Below, one piece after another: positions 51,191-60,515 of a DNA stretch of 64,000 bases (its first letter is position 1; each line of letters starts with the position of its first letter). The position numbers and the translations under genes are program-made. Source of the stretch: JAHJUB01 sp041653615 [NCBI: Candidatus Ratteibacteria bacterium] (lineage in GTDB: Bacteria > Ratteibacteria > UBA8468 > MWAK01). The stretch spans positions 74,104 through 138,103 of the forward strand of contig JBAZEZ010000002.1 of the NCBI GenBank assembly GCA_041653615.1. The letters run 5' to 3'. Under the pieces are notes generated by a model. The model saw only the letters and a program-made list of their open reading frames with translations. It ran no database searches and was not told the origin of the DNA.

Positions 51191-52165
51191 TTATAACCTT
51201 ATTACGGTAGCTGCCCAGGTCAGACCGGCGCCGAAAGCGAAAAGAAGCACCAGGTCACTGGCCTTTACCTGCCCGCCGGTAACCGCTTCATCCAAACCAA
51301 CTGCCACCGAAGCCGCCGACATATTTCCGTAATTTTGAATGTTCAGAAAAACCTTTTCCATCGGCAAGGAAAGGTTCTTGACTACCGCCTGAATAATGCG
51401 CAGATTTGCCTGGTGCGGAATAACCAGGGAAATTTCCTCCGAGCTTACGTTTGCCCGTTCCAGCGCCTTGCGGGCCGCCTCGCTCATTGATTGCACCGCC
51501 ACTTTAAAAAGCGCCTGACCTTCCATCTTCATGAAATGAAGACGCTTTTCCACCGTCTCGTGGCTTGCTGGATAACGTCCGCCTCCGGCCGGCATAAAAA
51601 GAAGGTCAGTATAGCTGCCGTCAGACGCCAGGTAACTGCCTAGAACGGCGTCTTTTTCGTCGGCCGCCAGAAGAACGGCTCCGGCCCCATCACCCAGCAG
51701 AACGCAGGTACCGCGGTCAGTATAATCGGTTACCCGGCTCATAGTCTCCGCGGCAACTAACAAAATGTTCCGACACTGACCGGAAAGAATCAACCCGCGG
51801 CCGCAAGCCAAACCGTAAAGAAAACCGGAACAGGCAGCGGATAAATCAAAAGCGAACGCGTTGCCGGCACCCAGCCCTTTCTGAATGATACAGGCGGTTG
51901 ACGGAAAATGATAATCGCCGGTGATAGTTGCGGTAATTACCGCGTCAAGTTTTTCGGGTAAAAAATTAGCCCGTTCCAGCGCCAAACGGCCGGCGCGTAT
52001 TCCCAAATCGGACGCAGCCTCTGTCGGCGCCGCTATCCTTCTTTCGGAAACACCGGTCCGGGTGCGAATCCACTCATCGGAAGTTTCAACCATCTTTTCC
52101 AGGTCCGCGTTAGTTAAAACTTTTTGAGGCAGGTATGACCCGGTACTGACTATTCTCATCCCCAT
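51191..52165 (-). CDS. fabH: beta-ketoacyl-[ACP] synthase III
   Basis: 324 residues. STGSYLPQKVLTNADLEKMVETSDEWIRTRTGVSERR at the N-terminus; catalytic Cys in LSAACSGFLYGL, His in IPHQANLRII and Asn in NYGNMSAASVAVGL. It starts fatty-acid elongation from acetyl-CoA and malonyl-ACP. Starts at 52165 (MGMRIV) or 52159 (MRIV) are both possible. The -10 box ends only ten bases upstream, so the mRNA would carry almost no leader. Confidence 0.95.
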   Translation of the reverse strand: MGMRIVSTGSYLPQKVLTNADLEKMVETSDEWIRTRTGVSERRIAAPTEAASDLGIRAGRLALERANFLPEKLDAVITATITGDYHFPSTACIIQKGLGAGNAFAFDLSAACSGFLYGLACGRGLILSGQCRNILLVAAETMSRVTDYTDRGTCVLLGDGAGAVLLAADEKDAVLGSYLASDGSYTDLLFMPAGGGRYPASHETVEKRLHFMKMEGQALFKVAVQSMSEAARKALERANVSSEEISLVIPHQANLRIIQAVVKNLSLPMEKVFLNIQNYGNMSAASVAVGLDEAVTGGQVKASDLVLLFAFGAGLTWAATVIRL

Positions 52166-52175
52166 TTTATGGTAT

Positions 52176-52205
52176 ATTATACTTTAAAACCAGCGTAATT
52201 GACAA
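52176..52205 (-). promoter_or_regulatory. fabH promoter (minus), sharing its -35 region with the divergent promoter
   Basis: On minus: TTGTCA (52205-52200), 18-bp spacer, TATAAT (52181-52176). Its -35 overlaps the plus-strand -35 at 52199-52204. The expected transcript start is about 52169, four bases before the start codon. Confidence 0.7.
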
Positions 52206-52227
52206 ACGCAATTCTTATTGATAAGAT
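52199..52227 (+). promoter_or_regulatory. Promoter of the second sigma-factor gene
   Basis: TTGACA (52199-52204), 17-bp spacer, TAAGAT (52222-52227). The -35 hexamer overlaps that of the fabH promoter on the other strand. Transcript start expected near 52234, seven bases before ATG 52241. Confidence 0.75.
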
Positions 52228-52240
52228 GTAACGGGGTATC

Positions 52241-52771
52241 ATGATTGATGAAAATTTGTTTATTGCCGAGGCAAAAAATAGGGATTTAGAAGCATTCAGC
52301 CGGATTATTACCGCTCTGGAAACCCGGCTTTACCGCGTTGCCCTTTTCCTCTGCAGAGAACGGGAAGAGGCCAAAGACCTTCTACAGGAAACTTTCCTGG
52401 AACTTTACCGGAGTCTACCGAAGTTTAAAGGAAAAAGCGGAATTTATACCTATGCCTACCGCATCCTGCTTAATCTCCACCATAAAAGATTAAGGAAAAA
52501 GCGGAAGATAACAGTTTCTTTTAGTGAAGGTATAAAAATTATTTATCACGGCTTACCATCGGCAGCCGAATCGTTCGCGAAAACGGAAAAAAACGAAAAA
52601 ATACAAAGATCTATCGCCAGATTACCCGCTTTATTCCAGGAAGTTATCGTCCTGCGCTACCTGGAAGAATTATCCTACCATGAAATCGCCGAGATGTTAA
52701 AAATTAATGAAGGAACAGTGAAATCACGACTCTTTAAAGCTAAACATCTCCTGCGGAAGATTTTTTTGTAG
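52241..52771 (+). CDS. ECF-like RNA polymerase sigma factor, orphan
   Basis: 176 residues. Region 2: ETRLYRVALFLCREREEAKDLLQETFLELYRSLPKF with GIYTYAYRILLNLHHKR. Region 4: LPALFQEVIVLRYLEELSYHEIAEMLKINEGTVKSRLFKAKHLL. Unlike the 14.6-kb sigma gene there is no anti-sigma next to it; downstream is a repeat, then convergent htrA. ACGGGG lies at SD distance, but the predicted leader is too short to contain all of it. Confidence 0.92.
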   Translation: MIDENLFIAEAKNRDLEAFSRIITALETRLYRVALFLCREREEAKDLLQETFLELYRSLPKFKGKSGIYTYAYRILLNLHHKRLRKKRKITVSFSEGIKIIYHGLPSAAESFAKTEKNEKIQRSIARLPALFQEVIVLRYLEELSYHEIAEMLKINEGTVKSRLFKAKHLLRKIFL

Positions 52772-52844
52772 TTAACGGCGCCGAGCAAGCTCGGCAAATA
52801 CAATATCTCTGGTATTATTTGTAGTCGCCAACCTTGGTTGGCTC
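52769..52844 (+). repeat. GTAG-family palindromes between sigma factor and htrA
   Basis: GTAGTTAACGGCGCCGAGCAAGCTCGGC and GTAGTCGCCAACCTTGGTTGGC, two hairpins separated by an AT-rich spacer. They could terminate both convergent genes. Confidence 0.75.
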
Positions 52845-52853
52845 TTTTAATTC

Positions 52854-54320
52854 TTATTTACCGGGGATAACCAGATATTCGTAATTACCGCCCGCATACA
52901 CCCGTACCAGCGCCGGCTTGGAATCCGGAATTACTTTAATAACCCGGAAAAAGTCCGAAAGATTGTTAACCACTTGCCGGTTTACCTCTAAAATCACGCT
53001 TTGCGGAGACAGTTTTCCGGCCGCCGGGCTGGAAGCGGATACATCCACGATCACCACCCCGTAAGCGACCGAAAGCCCCAGTTCCTTTGCAATATCAGGG
53101 TTAATATCCGCAAGCTTCATGCCGCGCCATGATTTCTCCTCCGCGGGCTGAACCGCTCCCGGCCGGGGCGCATCCGCACTCATCTGCGCCGGCTGTTCCG
53201 CCAAACGAACAGATATCGGCGCCAGCAATTTTCCGTTGCGGATTACTTGGAGTACAACCGTATCGCCGGGTTTGGAGCTGCCGATTCTATTTTGAATATC
53301 ATCGGTACCCTTGACCGGAACGTTATTGACGTTTACGATTACATCACCCGGCTTCAAGTTTGATTTTTCCGCCGGCGTGCCTGGGTTGACGTTGGTAATC
53401 AAAATTCCGCTGGTCTGTTTTAAACCCATCTCCTGCGCCATCTCAGGGGCAATCGGCTGCATTGAAATTCCCAGATAACCGCGCACAACTTTGCCGGAAG
53501 TTCTTATTTGCTCAAAAACGCTTTGAGCCATATTGGAGGGAATGGCAAAACCAATTCCCTGCCCGCTGGCAACAATAGCAGTGTTGATTCCAATCACCTC
53601 GCCCTTCAGGTTTACCAGCGGTCCGCCGCTGTTTCCCTGGTTAATCGAAGCGTCCGTCTGGATAAAACTCTCAATCGGGTTGAGACCCAGATGCTTGCCG
53701 GTTGCGCTGACCACTCCGACGGAAACCGAACCTTCAAGACCGAACGGATTCCCGATTGCCATTACCCACTGACCCGCCTTCATCTGCGCCGAATCACCGA
53801 AGACGGCATAAGGCAGGTTTTCCGCGTTAATTTTTGCCAGAGCAAGGTCGGTCTTTTCGTCCTTACCGACTATCTTGGCGTTAAACTCACGGCCATCCAT
53901 AATTTTAATTTTAACTTCGGTAGAATTCTTAATCACGTGATTGTTGGTAAGAATATAACCATCGGACGAAACAATAACGCCGCTGCCCAGGGCCGGTAAC
54001 AAATATTCCTTTGGCTGCTGCGGCTGCGCATCGCCGAAAAATCTCCGGAAAAACGGGTCGTTGAATAAATCCCCGAACTGATTCCCCGACCCTACCACTT
54101 TTTGGGTGGTGCGAATGGTGACTACGGCCGGCTTCAACATTTCAGCCACGCGGATAGACGCCTGTTCAAAAGAAGTAACCTCCGGACTAAGGGTGAGGGG
54201 CGCCGCGGCATTTCCGGACTGTTTGTCCGCCAACGCCTTACCTCCCCAGAAAGAAAAACCGGCCGTCAAGATAAAAAGAACCGTTACGGTAATCTTCCAA
54301 GCAATTGCCTTGCGTTCCAT
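52854..54320 (-). CDS. degP: periplasmic serine protease HtrA/DegP-like
   Basis: 488 residues. Signal anchor (WKITVTVLFILTAGFSFWGG), trypsin-like domain with the triad His in LTNNHVIKN, Asp in KTDLALAKI and Ser in GNSGGPLVNL, then two PDZ domains (RGYLGISMQPIAPEMAQEMGL; MKLADINPDIAKELGLSVAYG). It degrades or refolds misfolded envelope proteins. I chose ATG 54320 because GGAGGAGG lies at ideal spacing; a frame from 54347 would place the SD inside the gene. Confidence 0.95.
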   Translation of the reverse strand: MERKAIAWKITVTVLFILTAGFSFWGGKALADKQSGNAAAPLTLSPEVTSFEQASIRVAEMLKPAVVTIRTTQKVVGSGNQFGDLFNDPFFRRFFGDAQPQQPKEYLLPALGSGVIVSSDGYILTNNHVIKNSTEVKIKIMDGREFNAKIVGKDEKTDLALAKINAENLPYAVFGDSAQMKAGQWVMAIGNPFGLEGSVSVGVVSATGKHLGLNPIESFIQTDASINQGNSGGPLVNLKGEVIGINTAIVASGQGIGFAIPSNMAQSVFEQIRTSGKVVRGYLGISMQPIAPEMAQEMGLKQTSGILITNVNPGTPAEKSNLKPGDVIVNVNNVPVKGTDDIQNRIGSSKPGDTVVLQVIRNGKLLAPISVRLAEQPAQMSADAPRPGAVQPAEEKSWRGMKLADINPDIAKELGLSVAYGVVIVDVSASSPAAGKLSPQSVILEVNRQVVNNLSDFFRVIKVIPDSKPALVRVYAGGNYEYLVIPGK

Positions 54321-54425
54321 ACCGCCTCCTCCGATATCAAACTTCATTACGAGCGTATTTCGCGCCGGCCAGACTTCGCCGCTATCCAGTTTGATGACTT
54401 TACAATATTAGATGCAAAAAGTTAC

Positions 54426-55430
54426 TTAAGGGTTTATTTTGGCCCGCAATTCCGCCTCAATCTTATCCCTTACTTCCGTGTGTTCTTTAAGGTAAATCCG
54501 CGCCTGTTCCCGGCCCGGACCGATGTTCTGGCTTCCGTAATAAAAAGAATTACCCTTCTTTTCCAAAATCTTCTGGTCCACGCCTATATCGAGAATCGAA
54601 CCTTCTTTGGATATTCCCTGGTTATAATAGATATCAAACAGCGCTTCCCGAAAAGGAGGAGCTACTTTATTTTTGACTACTTTAACCCGCACATGGTTAC
54701 CAACGATGTTCTTGTCGCCTTTGGCGTTCTTTTCACCCTCAATGGAACCGATGCGCCGGATGTCAAGACGGACACTGGTGTAAAACTTAAGGGCGCGGCC
54801 TCCGGGAGTGGTTTCGGGGTTGCCGAAAAAAACGCCTATCTTCTCGCGTAACTGGTTTATAAAAAGAACCGCGGTTTTGCTGCGGTTAATGATGCCGGTC
54901 ATTTTGCGCAGCGCCTGGCTCATAAGCCGCGCCTGCAAGCCCATCACGCTGTCACCCATCGCGCCTTCCAGTTCGGCCCGGGGCACAAGCGCGGCCACGG
55001 AATCAACCACAATTACATCAATGGCGTTGCTTTTAATAAGCCGGTCGGCAATCTCCAGGGCCTGTTCTCCGGAATCCGGCTGGGAAAGAAGCAAATCGTC
55101 AATATTAACGCCTATTTTCCGGGCATATTCCGGGTCAAGGGCGTGTTCCGCGTCTATAAACGCGACCTGGCCGCCTAATTTCTGGGCTTCGGCGATAATA
55201 TGCAAAGACAAGGTGGTTTTTCCGGAAGATTCCGGACCGAAAATTTCTGTAACCCTGCCCCGCGGGATTCCGCCGACGCCCAGCGCATAATCAAGTGCGA
55301 GGGAACCGGTCGGAATGGCATCAACCTTTTCGTGGACGCGATCACCCAGGCGCATGATCGCGCCTTTACCAAACTCCTTTTCAATATCCTTAATCGCTTC
55401 CGTCAATCCGACTTTAGCCTTATTTTCCAT
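54426..55430 (-). CDS. recA: recombinase RecA
   Basis: 334 residues. [19 protein letters not shown] at the start, Walker [26 protein letters not shown], Walker [13 protein letters not shown], and [28 protein letters not shown]. It forms the strand-exchange filament on ssDNA. No LexA-like operator is apparent; it overlaps thpR by 11 bp as last gene of the ilv-side run. No recX follows. Confidence 0.98.
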   Translation of the reverse strand: MENKAKVGLTEAIKDIEKEFGKGAIMRLGDRVHEKVDAIPTGSLALDYALGVGGIPRGRVTEIFGPESSGKTTLSLHIIAEAQKLGGQVAFIDAEHALDPEYARKIGVNIDDLLLSQPDSGEQALEIADRLIKSNAIDVIVVDSVAALVPRAELEGAMGDSVMGLQARLMSQALRKMTGIINRSKTAVLFINQLREKIGVFFGNPETTPGGRALKFYTSVRLDIRRIGSIEGEKNAKGDKNIVGNHVRVKVVKNKVAPPFREALFDIYYNQGISKEGSILDIGVDQKILEKKGNSFYYGSQNIGPGREQARIYLKEHTEVRDKIEAELRAKINP

Positions 55431-55989
55431 CTAACACCTCCAGTGAAAAAGAATGGACCTTTTTATAAACTACGCCGGTTGACAAAAGCAATGATTCCAT
55501 CAAGTAAAATTCATTTACCGAAAAAAAATTAAAATTCCTGGTTTTCCAGGACTCTAATTTTTGATATGGGATAGAACCAAAACCCGCTCCTACCTTAATT
55601 CGAGCTACGGTAAGATGAGGCAGGAAAGGACGCTCTTCGGGAAGAAACCCGATTTTGTTCAACGTTGCGGATAAGTTATTGGCCAGGAAAATAATTTTCT
55701 TTTCACCCTCGCCAACCCCAGCCCAGAATATCCTAGGCCTTTCCTCGTCCGGAAAGAAACCGGCGCCGGCGATGGCGAGCAAAAACGAATGATGCTTCTC
55801 GGCGGTTTCCTGACCGGCTGAAATCAATTCCGCCACCCTTCCCTTATCTGTTTCACCTAAAAATCGCAGGGTAAAATGCAGGTTATCCGGAGCAACCCAG
55901 CACAGGGAAGGCGCTGATATTTTCTTGCTCTCCGTAACAATTCCGCCGGTAACTTCCGGCGGAATTGTTACGGCAAAAAACAAACACAT
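55420..55989 (-). CDS. thpR: RNA 2',3'-cyclic phosphodiesterase ThpR (2H family)
   Basis: 189 residues. Two HxTx motifs, [10 protein letters not shown] (about residue 37) and PHLTVARIK (about 128), define the 2H phosphoesterase/LigT fold. It opens 2',3'-cyclic phosphates on RNA ends. Just one base separates it from the ilvC stop. The N-terminus [20 protein letters not shown] contains a perfect 18-bp palindrome in its DNA. thpR-recA adjacency is common. Confidence 0.92.
   Translation of the reverse strand: MCLFFAVTIPPEVTGGIVTESKKISAPSLCWVAPDNLHFTLRFLGETDKGRVAELISAGQETAEKHHSFLLAIAGAGFFPDEERPRIFWAGVGEGEKKIIFLANNLSATLNKIGFLPEERPFLPHLTVARIKVGAGFGSIPYQKLESWKTRNFNFFSVNEFYLMESLLLSTGVVYKKVHSFSLEVLDGK
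55932..55973. repeat. Perfect 18-bp inverted repeat inside the thpR start region
   Basis: CCGTAACAATTCCGCCGG and its exact reverse complement, separated by a six-base loop, cover about codons 6-19 of thpR. No T-run follows on the coding strand, so it is not a classic terminator. Confidence 0.9.
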
Positions 55990-55990
55990 T

Positions 55991-56983
55991 CTATTTTTTC
56001 AGCCAAACCATCATGCCGCGGAGTTTCTTGCCGACAATCTCCAACGGATGGACTTCGTCTTGCTGGTTCAAGGCATGATAAACCGGCCGTCCCACTTTAT
56101 TCTCCAAAATCCATTCCCGGGCAAACTCGCCGTTTTGAATCTCGGTCAGAATCTTGCGCATCTCATCCTTCACCCGACTATCAATAACCCTCGGACCGCG
56201 CGTTAAGTCACCATATTCGGCAGTGTCACTTACTCCTTTACGCATACCGGTAATACCCTTATCGTTAATCATGTCAACAATTAATTTTAACTCGTGGCAA
56301 GTCTCGTAATAGGCGATTTCCGGTTGATATCCCGCCTCAACCAACGTTTCAAAACCGGCCTTAATCAACGCGGACACACCTCCGCACAGTACCGCCTGTT
56401 CTCCGAAAAGGTCGGTTTCGGTCTCTTCCTTGAAAGTGGTCTCAATGATACCGGCTTTACTTCCGCCGAGAGCCTTGATATACGCCAAGGCAACTTTAAG
56501 CGCGTTGCCGGTGTATTCCTGCTCCACCGCCACCAAACAGGGAACACCCTTGCCCTGAACAAACATATCGCGTACCAAACTGCCGGGACCTTTGGGCGCA
56601 ACCATTATCACATCAATTTCTTTGGGCGGAACAATCTGATGGAAAACGATGGAGAACCCGTGGGCAAAACCCAGCGTCTTTCCTTTTTTAAGCGCCGGCA
56701 AAACATCAGAGTGGTAAACCTGCGGCTGAAAGTTGTCCTGTACCAACATCATAACAATGTCGGCGGCTTCCGTGGCTTCCCGGGCGGAAACCGGCTTGAA
56801 ACCGTCTTCCACGGCCTTAGCGTGGTTAGGTGTACCGGGCAGTTCCGCGACCACAACTTCTATTTTGGAATCACGCAAATTAAGGCTGTGGGCTCTACCC
56901 TGAATTCCGTAACCGACAATCGCCACCTTCTTGCCTTTCAGGTCTTTCAAATCAGCATCCTTATCATAGTAAATCTTGGCCAT
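55991..56983 (-). CDS. ilvC: ketol-acid reductoisomerase (class I)
   Basis: 330 residues, the short class I form. [23 protein letters not shown] (cofactor site), [28 protein letters not shown], and [25 protein letters not shown] (metal-binding Asp/Glu region). It makes dihydroxy acids for Val/Ile synthesis. The cofactor loop [11 protein letters not shown] suits NADPH use. Follows ilvB-ilvN. Confidence 0.97.
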   Translation of the reverse strand: MAKIYYDKDADLKDLKGKKVAIVGYGIQGRAHSLNLRDSKIEVVVAELPGTPNHAKAVEDGFKPVSAREATEAADIVMMLVQDNFQPQVYHSDVLPALKKGKTLGFAHGFSIVFHQIVPPKEIDVIMVAPKGPGSLVRDMFVQGKGVPCLVAVEQEYTGNALKVALAYIKALGGSKAGIIETTFKEETETDLFGEQAVLCGGVSALIKAGFETLVEAGYQPEIAYYETCHELKLIVDMINDKGITGMRKGVSDTAEYGDLTRGPRVIDSRVKDEMRKILTEIQNGEFAREWILENKVGRPVYHALNQQDEVHPLEIVGKKLRGMMVWLKK

Positions 56984-57008
56984 CTTCTGTTCCTCCGTTT
57001 TTATATTC

Positions 57009-57069
57009 CGACAGGCGAGATTGTATCCGCCGAAACCAGTTATTGGCGTAGGCGGACGCCTGTCCTACT
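57009..57069 (+). repeat. GACAGGCG...CGCCTGTC palindromic repeat
   Basis: GACAGGCGAGA / GGACGCCTGTCCTAC arms with inner TCCGCC/GGCGTAGGCGGA, in the ilvC-ilvN gap. It shares the ACAGGCG/CGCCTGT module of 2498-2582. Confidence 0.7.
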
Positions 57070-57073
57070 GTCC

Positions 57074-57550
57074 CTATTCTCTGCCGATTGCCACCTTGCC
57101 GGTACGAACAACTTCTTTCAAACCATAAGGGCGCAGCGCAACCAAGAGCCCATCAATCTGGTGGCTTTCGCCCATCGCCTCCACCATCAGGTATTTTGAC
57201 GTAACATCAATTACCATGCCCCGATAAAGTTCCACCAGTTTCAGGATTTCAGAACGTTTCTGGGTGTTATTGTCCACCTTAACCAAAAGCAGTTCCCGCT
57301 CCAGGTATTTGCCCTCGTTCAAATCAACGGTTTTAATTACACCGATTAATTTGTTCAACTGCTTCATTATCTGTTCGATGATGGGCTGGTCTCCGGAAAC
57401 CGTAAGTACCAAACGGCTTACCGAAGGGTCCTCGGTCGTTGCCACAACCAGGCTGTTGATATTGTAGCCGCGCGCCGAAAAAAGACCGGAAATCCTGGCC
57501 AGCATGCCGAAACGGTCTTCAACCGTTAAACTGATAATATGTTCTTTCAT
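57074..57550 (-). CDS. ilvN: acetolactate synthase small (regulatory) subunit
   Basis: 158 residues. ACT domain KEHIISLTVEDRFGMLARISGLFSARGYNINSL followed by EQIMKQLNKLIGVIKTVDL and a C-terminal regulatory domain. It binds valine-type effectors and activates the large subunit. ATG 57550 gives the standard N-terminus; GTG 57568 would overlap ilvB by 14 bp and adds six residues. Confidence 0.95.
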   Translation of the reverse strand: MKEHIISLTVEDRFGMLARISGLFSARGYNINSLVVATTEDPSVSRLVLTVSGDQPIIEQIMKQLNKLIGVIKTVDLNEGKYLERELLLVKVDNNTQKRSEILKLVELYRGMVIDVTSKYLMVEAMGESHQIDGLLVALRPYGLKEVVRTGKVAIGRE

Positions 57551-57554
57551 TGTT

Positions 57555-59228
57555 TTAAGCCAAGCCACTAATCATTTCGTCTAAAGAGGCGCCGGCCGGA
57601 ACCATTGGAAAAACGTTCTCTTCCTGCTCAATCCGAAAATCCATTACGAACGGAACCTCTGTTTCCTTTAAGGATTCTTTCAGCACCGGTTCAACCTCTT
57701 CCGGGCGTGTTATCCGGCGGCCCTTGGCACCAAACGCCTCGGCAATCCGGGCAAAATCAGGACAGGAGCCAAGGTGGGTCCCGGAATAACGCTTGCCGTA
57801 AAAAAGTTCCTGCCATTGCCGCACCATACCCAGATAGCAATTATTAAGGATTGCTATCTTAACCGGAATACGGTTAATTACCGCAGTAGTCAATTCCTGA
57901 ATATTCATTTGAAAACTGCCGTCTCCGGAAATATCAAAAACGACGCGGTCCGGACACCCGAACTTTGCTCCGATGGCAGCCGGAAAACCAAAACCCATCG
58001 TCCCTAAACCGCCGGAAGAGAGAAGGGAATTGGGATGATTAAAACGGTAAAATTGAGCAACCCACATCTGGTGCTGGCCCACCTCGGTGGCAATCAACGC
58101 TTTGCCTTCGGTAATACGATTAATCTCTTCAATAATAAACTGAGGTCTCAGTTTCCCGTCGTCTTTCCGATAGGTAAGCGGATACTTATTCTTCCAATCC
58201 GCTATCTTAGCCTGCCATTCGCGACAATTTACCGAAGAAACCAAAGGTATTAATTCTTTTAAAACCTTCTTAACGTCACCGACAATCGGCACGTCGGCCG
58301 GAACTATTTTTCCGATGGAAGAAGGGTCAATATCAATATGAATAAACTTGGTGTTTGCCTTGAATGATTCCAGTTTTCCGGTCACCCGGTCATCAAAACG
58401 GGCGCCGACAGCTATGACCAAATCCGATTCTAAAACGCTGTAATTCGCGTATTTTGGCCCGTGCATTCCCGGCATACCGGCAAAAAGCGGGTCGTCGGCC
58501 GGAAAAGAACCCAGACCCATCAGGGTAAGAACTACGGGTATCCCGGTCTTGCGCGCGAATTCAGTCAGTTCCTGGCTGGCTTTACCGAGAATCACACCGC
58601 CCCCGGCATAAATTATCGGCCGTTTCGCGGACAAAATAAGTTCCGCCGCCTTTTTAATCTGCAGCGCGTGCCCTTCCGTCCTGGGCCGGTAAGTTTTCAG
58701 CTCTACTTTATGCGGATAAACAAATTCTGTCTCCGCTCTTTGAACGTCGGTGGGAAGATCGATTAAAACCGGACCCGGCCGACCGGAAGCAGCTACGTAA
58801 AACGCTTCCTTTATGGTTTTAGCCAATTCGCGCACATCTTTCACCAGATAATTATTTTTGGTAACCGGTCTGGTGATGCCGGTAATGTCGGCTTCCTGAA
58901 ATGCATCGTTGCCGATAAGATGGGTGGCAACCTGACCGGTAATCGCAACCATCGGAATAGAATCCATGTAGGCGGTGGCAAGTCCGGTAACCAGGTTGGT
59001 GGCGCCGGGTCCGCTGGTTGCCACGCAGACCCCGACCTTACCGGTCGCCCGCGCATAACCATCAGCCATGTGGGCGGCCGCCTGTTCGTGTCTGGTGAGA
59101 ATTAATTCTATATCCTTCTGCTGATAAAGTTCATCAAAAAAATGGATAATCATTCCACCGGGTATTCCGAAAAGGTGTTTTACCCCTTCTTTTTTTAAAG
59201 ACTCAATTAGAATTTGGGAACCGTTCAT
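57555..59228 (-). CDS. ilvB: acetolactate synthase large subunit
   Basis: 557 residues, ThDP enzyme. [14 protein letters not shown], catalytic Glu in [41 protein letters not shown]/central domain, and the ThDP motif [16 protein letters not shown]...NN. It condenses pyruvate to acetolactate. Second of ilvB-ilvN-ilvC after leuC and the acyl synthase, forming one branched-chain amino-acid operon. Confidence 0.97.
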   Translation of the reverse strand: MNGSQILIESLKKEGVKHLFGIPGGMIIHFFDELYQQKDIELILTRHEQAAAHMADGYARATGKVGVCVATSGPGATNLVTGLATAYMDSIPMVAITGQVATHLIGNDAFQEADITGITRPVTKNNYLVKDVRELAKTIKEAFYVAASGRPGPVLIDLPTDVQRAETEFVYPHKVELKTYRPRTEGHALQIKKAAELILSAKRPIIYAGGGVILGKASQELTEFARKTGIPVVLTLMGLGSFPADDPLFAGMPGMHGPKYANYSVLESDLVIAVGARFDDRVTGKLESFKANTKFIHIDIDPSSIGKIVPADVPIVGDVKKVLKELIPLVSSVNCREWQAKIADWKNKYPLTYRKDDGKLRPQFIIEEINRITEGKALIATEVGQHQMWVAQFYRFNHPNSLLSSGGLGTMGFGFPAAIGAKFGCPDRVVFDISGDGSFQMNIQELTTAVINRIPVKIAILNNCYLGMVRQWQELFYGKRYSGTHLGSCPDFARIAEAFGAKGRRITRPEEVEPVLKESLKETEVPFVMDFRIEQEENVFPMVPAGASLDEMISGLA

Positions 59229-59249
59229 AAGATTAGCATACCGTTTTTT

Positions 59250-60494
59250 TTAAGCTTCAATTATCTCACCGGCCACTGCGCTGGCGGCAACCGTAGCCGG
59301 TGAAGCCAGGTAGATTTCCGCTTTAGGGTTGCCCATCCGCCCCAAGAAATTGCGGTTGGCGGTGGAAACAACAACCTCTCCGTCAGCCGGAACACCGTTG
59401 TGGGTCCCCACGCAGGGTCCGCAACCGGGTGCAACCAATATGGCGCCCGCGGCCACCAAACGCGGGATTATACCCTCCGCTATCGCCTCAAGCAAAATTC
59501 GCCGACTACCCGGCGCAACAATCAACCGGCAGGCCGGATTAACCTTCCGGTTTCCGATAACCCGGTCGGCTATCCGCAAATCTTCCAGTCGGCCGTTGGT
59601 ACACGTACCGATAAAAGCCTGGTTAATTTTTATACCCGCCTTCTCCCCAACCGGGCAAACGTTGTCAACTTTATGTGGAACCGCAATTTGGGGAGACAAT
59701 TTCGAAAGGTCAAGGGAAATCTCAGTAAACTCCGAATCCGAGTCAGAGAAGACCGGCCGACATTCATCTTGGGAAACACCGTGAGCGCCCAACCACTGAA
59801 AGGTCTTTTTATCGGCCTCAAAAATACACGCTTTAGCGCCGGCTTCCATCGCCAGGTTGGCAATCGTAAAACGACCGTCTATGGAAAGTTCATCCACAAC
59901 CGGGCCGGTTGGTTCCAGGCTTTTATAGTTACCACCGCCGGCTGTAAGACTTTTAATTAAAAAAAGCGCCACATCTTTGGCGTAAGTTCCTTCCGGCAGT
60001 CTGCCGGAAAGTTTGATGCAAATAGTCTCCGGCACCTTAAACCATAACTTACCGCTGATAATTGTTGCGGCCAAATCAGTGGAACCAACTCCGGTGGCAA
60101 ATGCGTTAAGGGCGCCGCTGGTCGGCGTATGGCTGTCGGCGCCGACAATCAACCCACCACATTTTACGAAACCTTCCTCCGAAACCAAAATATGGCAAAC
60201 ACCGTTTCCGCCCTCGTAAAACCGGATGCCCTTTTCCGTGGCAAAACGCCGCATCATCTGATGCAGGTTGGAAACACCCAGGTTCGGACTGGGCGCGCTG
60301 TGGTCGATAAAAAAAGCGGTCCGGTCCGGACTGGACACCCCTTTACCGGACATCTTTTGAAACGCTTCAATCGCCAGAGGCGCGGTACCATCCTGCGCAA
60401 AAGCAAAATCCACTTCCGCCAGGCAGAGTTCGCCGGCAAACACCTTCCGTCCGCTTTTAGCGCTTAATATTTTTTCCGCAATTGTTTGTCCCAT
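59250..60494 (-). CDS. leuC: 3-isopropylmalate dehydratase large subunit/homoaconitase-type protein
   Basis: 414 residues, the short (archaeal-like) LeuC/HacA class. DHSAPSPNLGVSNLHQMMR, GADSHTPTSGALNAFATGVGSTDLA, and three [4Fe-4S] ligands in VGADSHT.../FIGTCTNGRLEDLR and APGCGPCVGTHNGVPADGE. It isomerises isopropylmalate or a homologue such as homocitrate. A leuD-type small subunit gene is not next to it, so the partner must be elsewhere. Located after the NifV-like synthase. Confidence 0.9.
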   Translation of the reverse strand: MGQTIAEKILSAKSGRKVFAGELCLAEVDFAFAQDGTAPLAIEAFQKMSGKGVSSPDRTAFFIDHSAPSPNLGVSNLHQMMRRFATEKGIRFYEGGNGVCHILVSEEGFVKCGGLIVGADSHTPTSGALNAFATGVGSTDLAATIISGKLWFKVPETICIKLSGRLPEGTYAKDVALFLIKSLTAGGGNYKSLEPTGPVVDELSIDGRFTIANLAMEAGAKACIFEADKKTFQWLGAHGVSQDECRPVFSDSDSEFTEISLDLSKLSPQIAVPHKVDNVCPVGEKAGIKINQAFIGTCTNGRLEDLRIADRVIGNRKVNPACRLIVAPGSRRILLEAIAEGIIPRLVAAGAILVAPGCGPCVGTHNGVPADGEVVVSTANRNFLGRMGNPKAEIYLASPATVAASAVAGEIIEA

Positions 60495-60515
60495 GATTTT
60501 TTGAATGACGAACCG

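Noticed and set aside
54102-54851. 249-aa plus-strand open frame opposite htrA/recA
   Set aside because: Antisense shadow of two well-supported genes with normal codon use on the minus strand.
56984-57073. Attenuator or riboswitch in the ilvN-ilvC gap
   Set aside because: The palindrome belongs to the dispersed ACAGGCG family, lacks a T-run and shows no leader peptide rich in branched-chain residues.
56294-57199. 301-aa plus-strand open frame opposite ilvC
   Set aside because: Antisense of ilvC and ilvN; no recognisable protein sequence and no SD.
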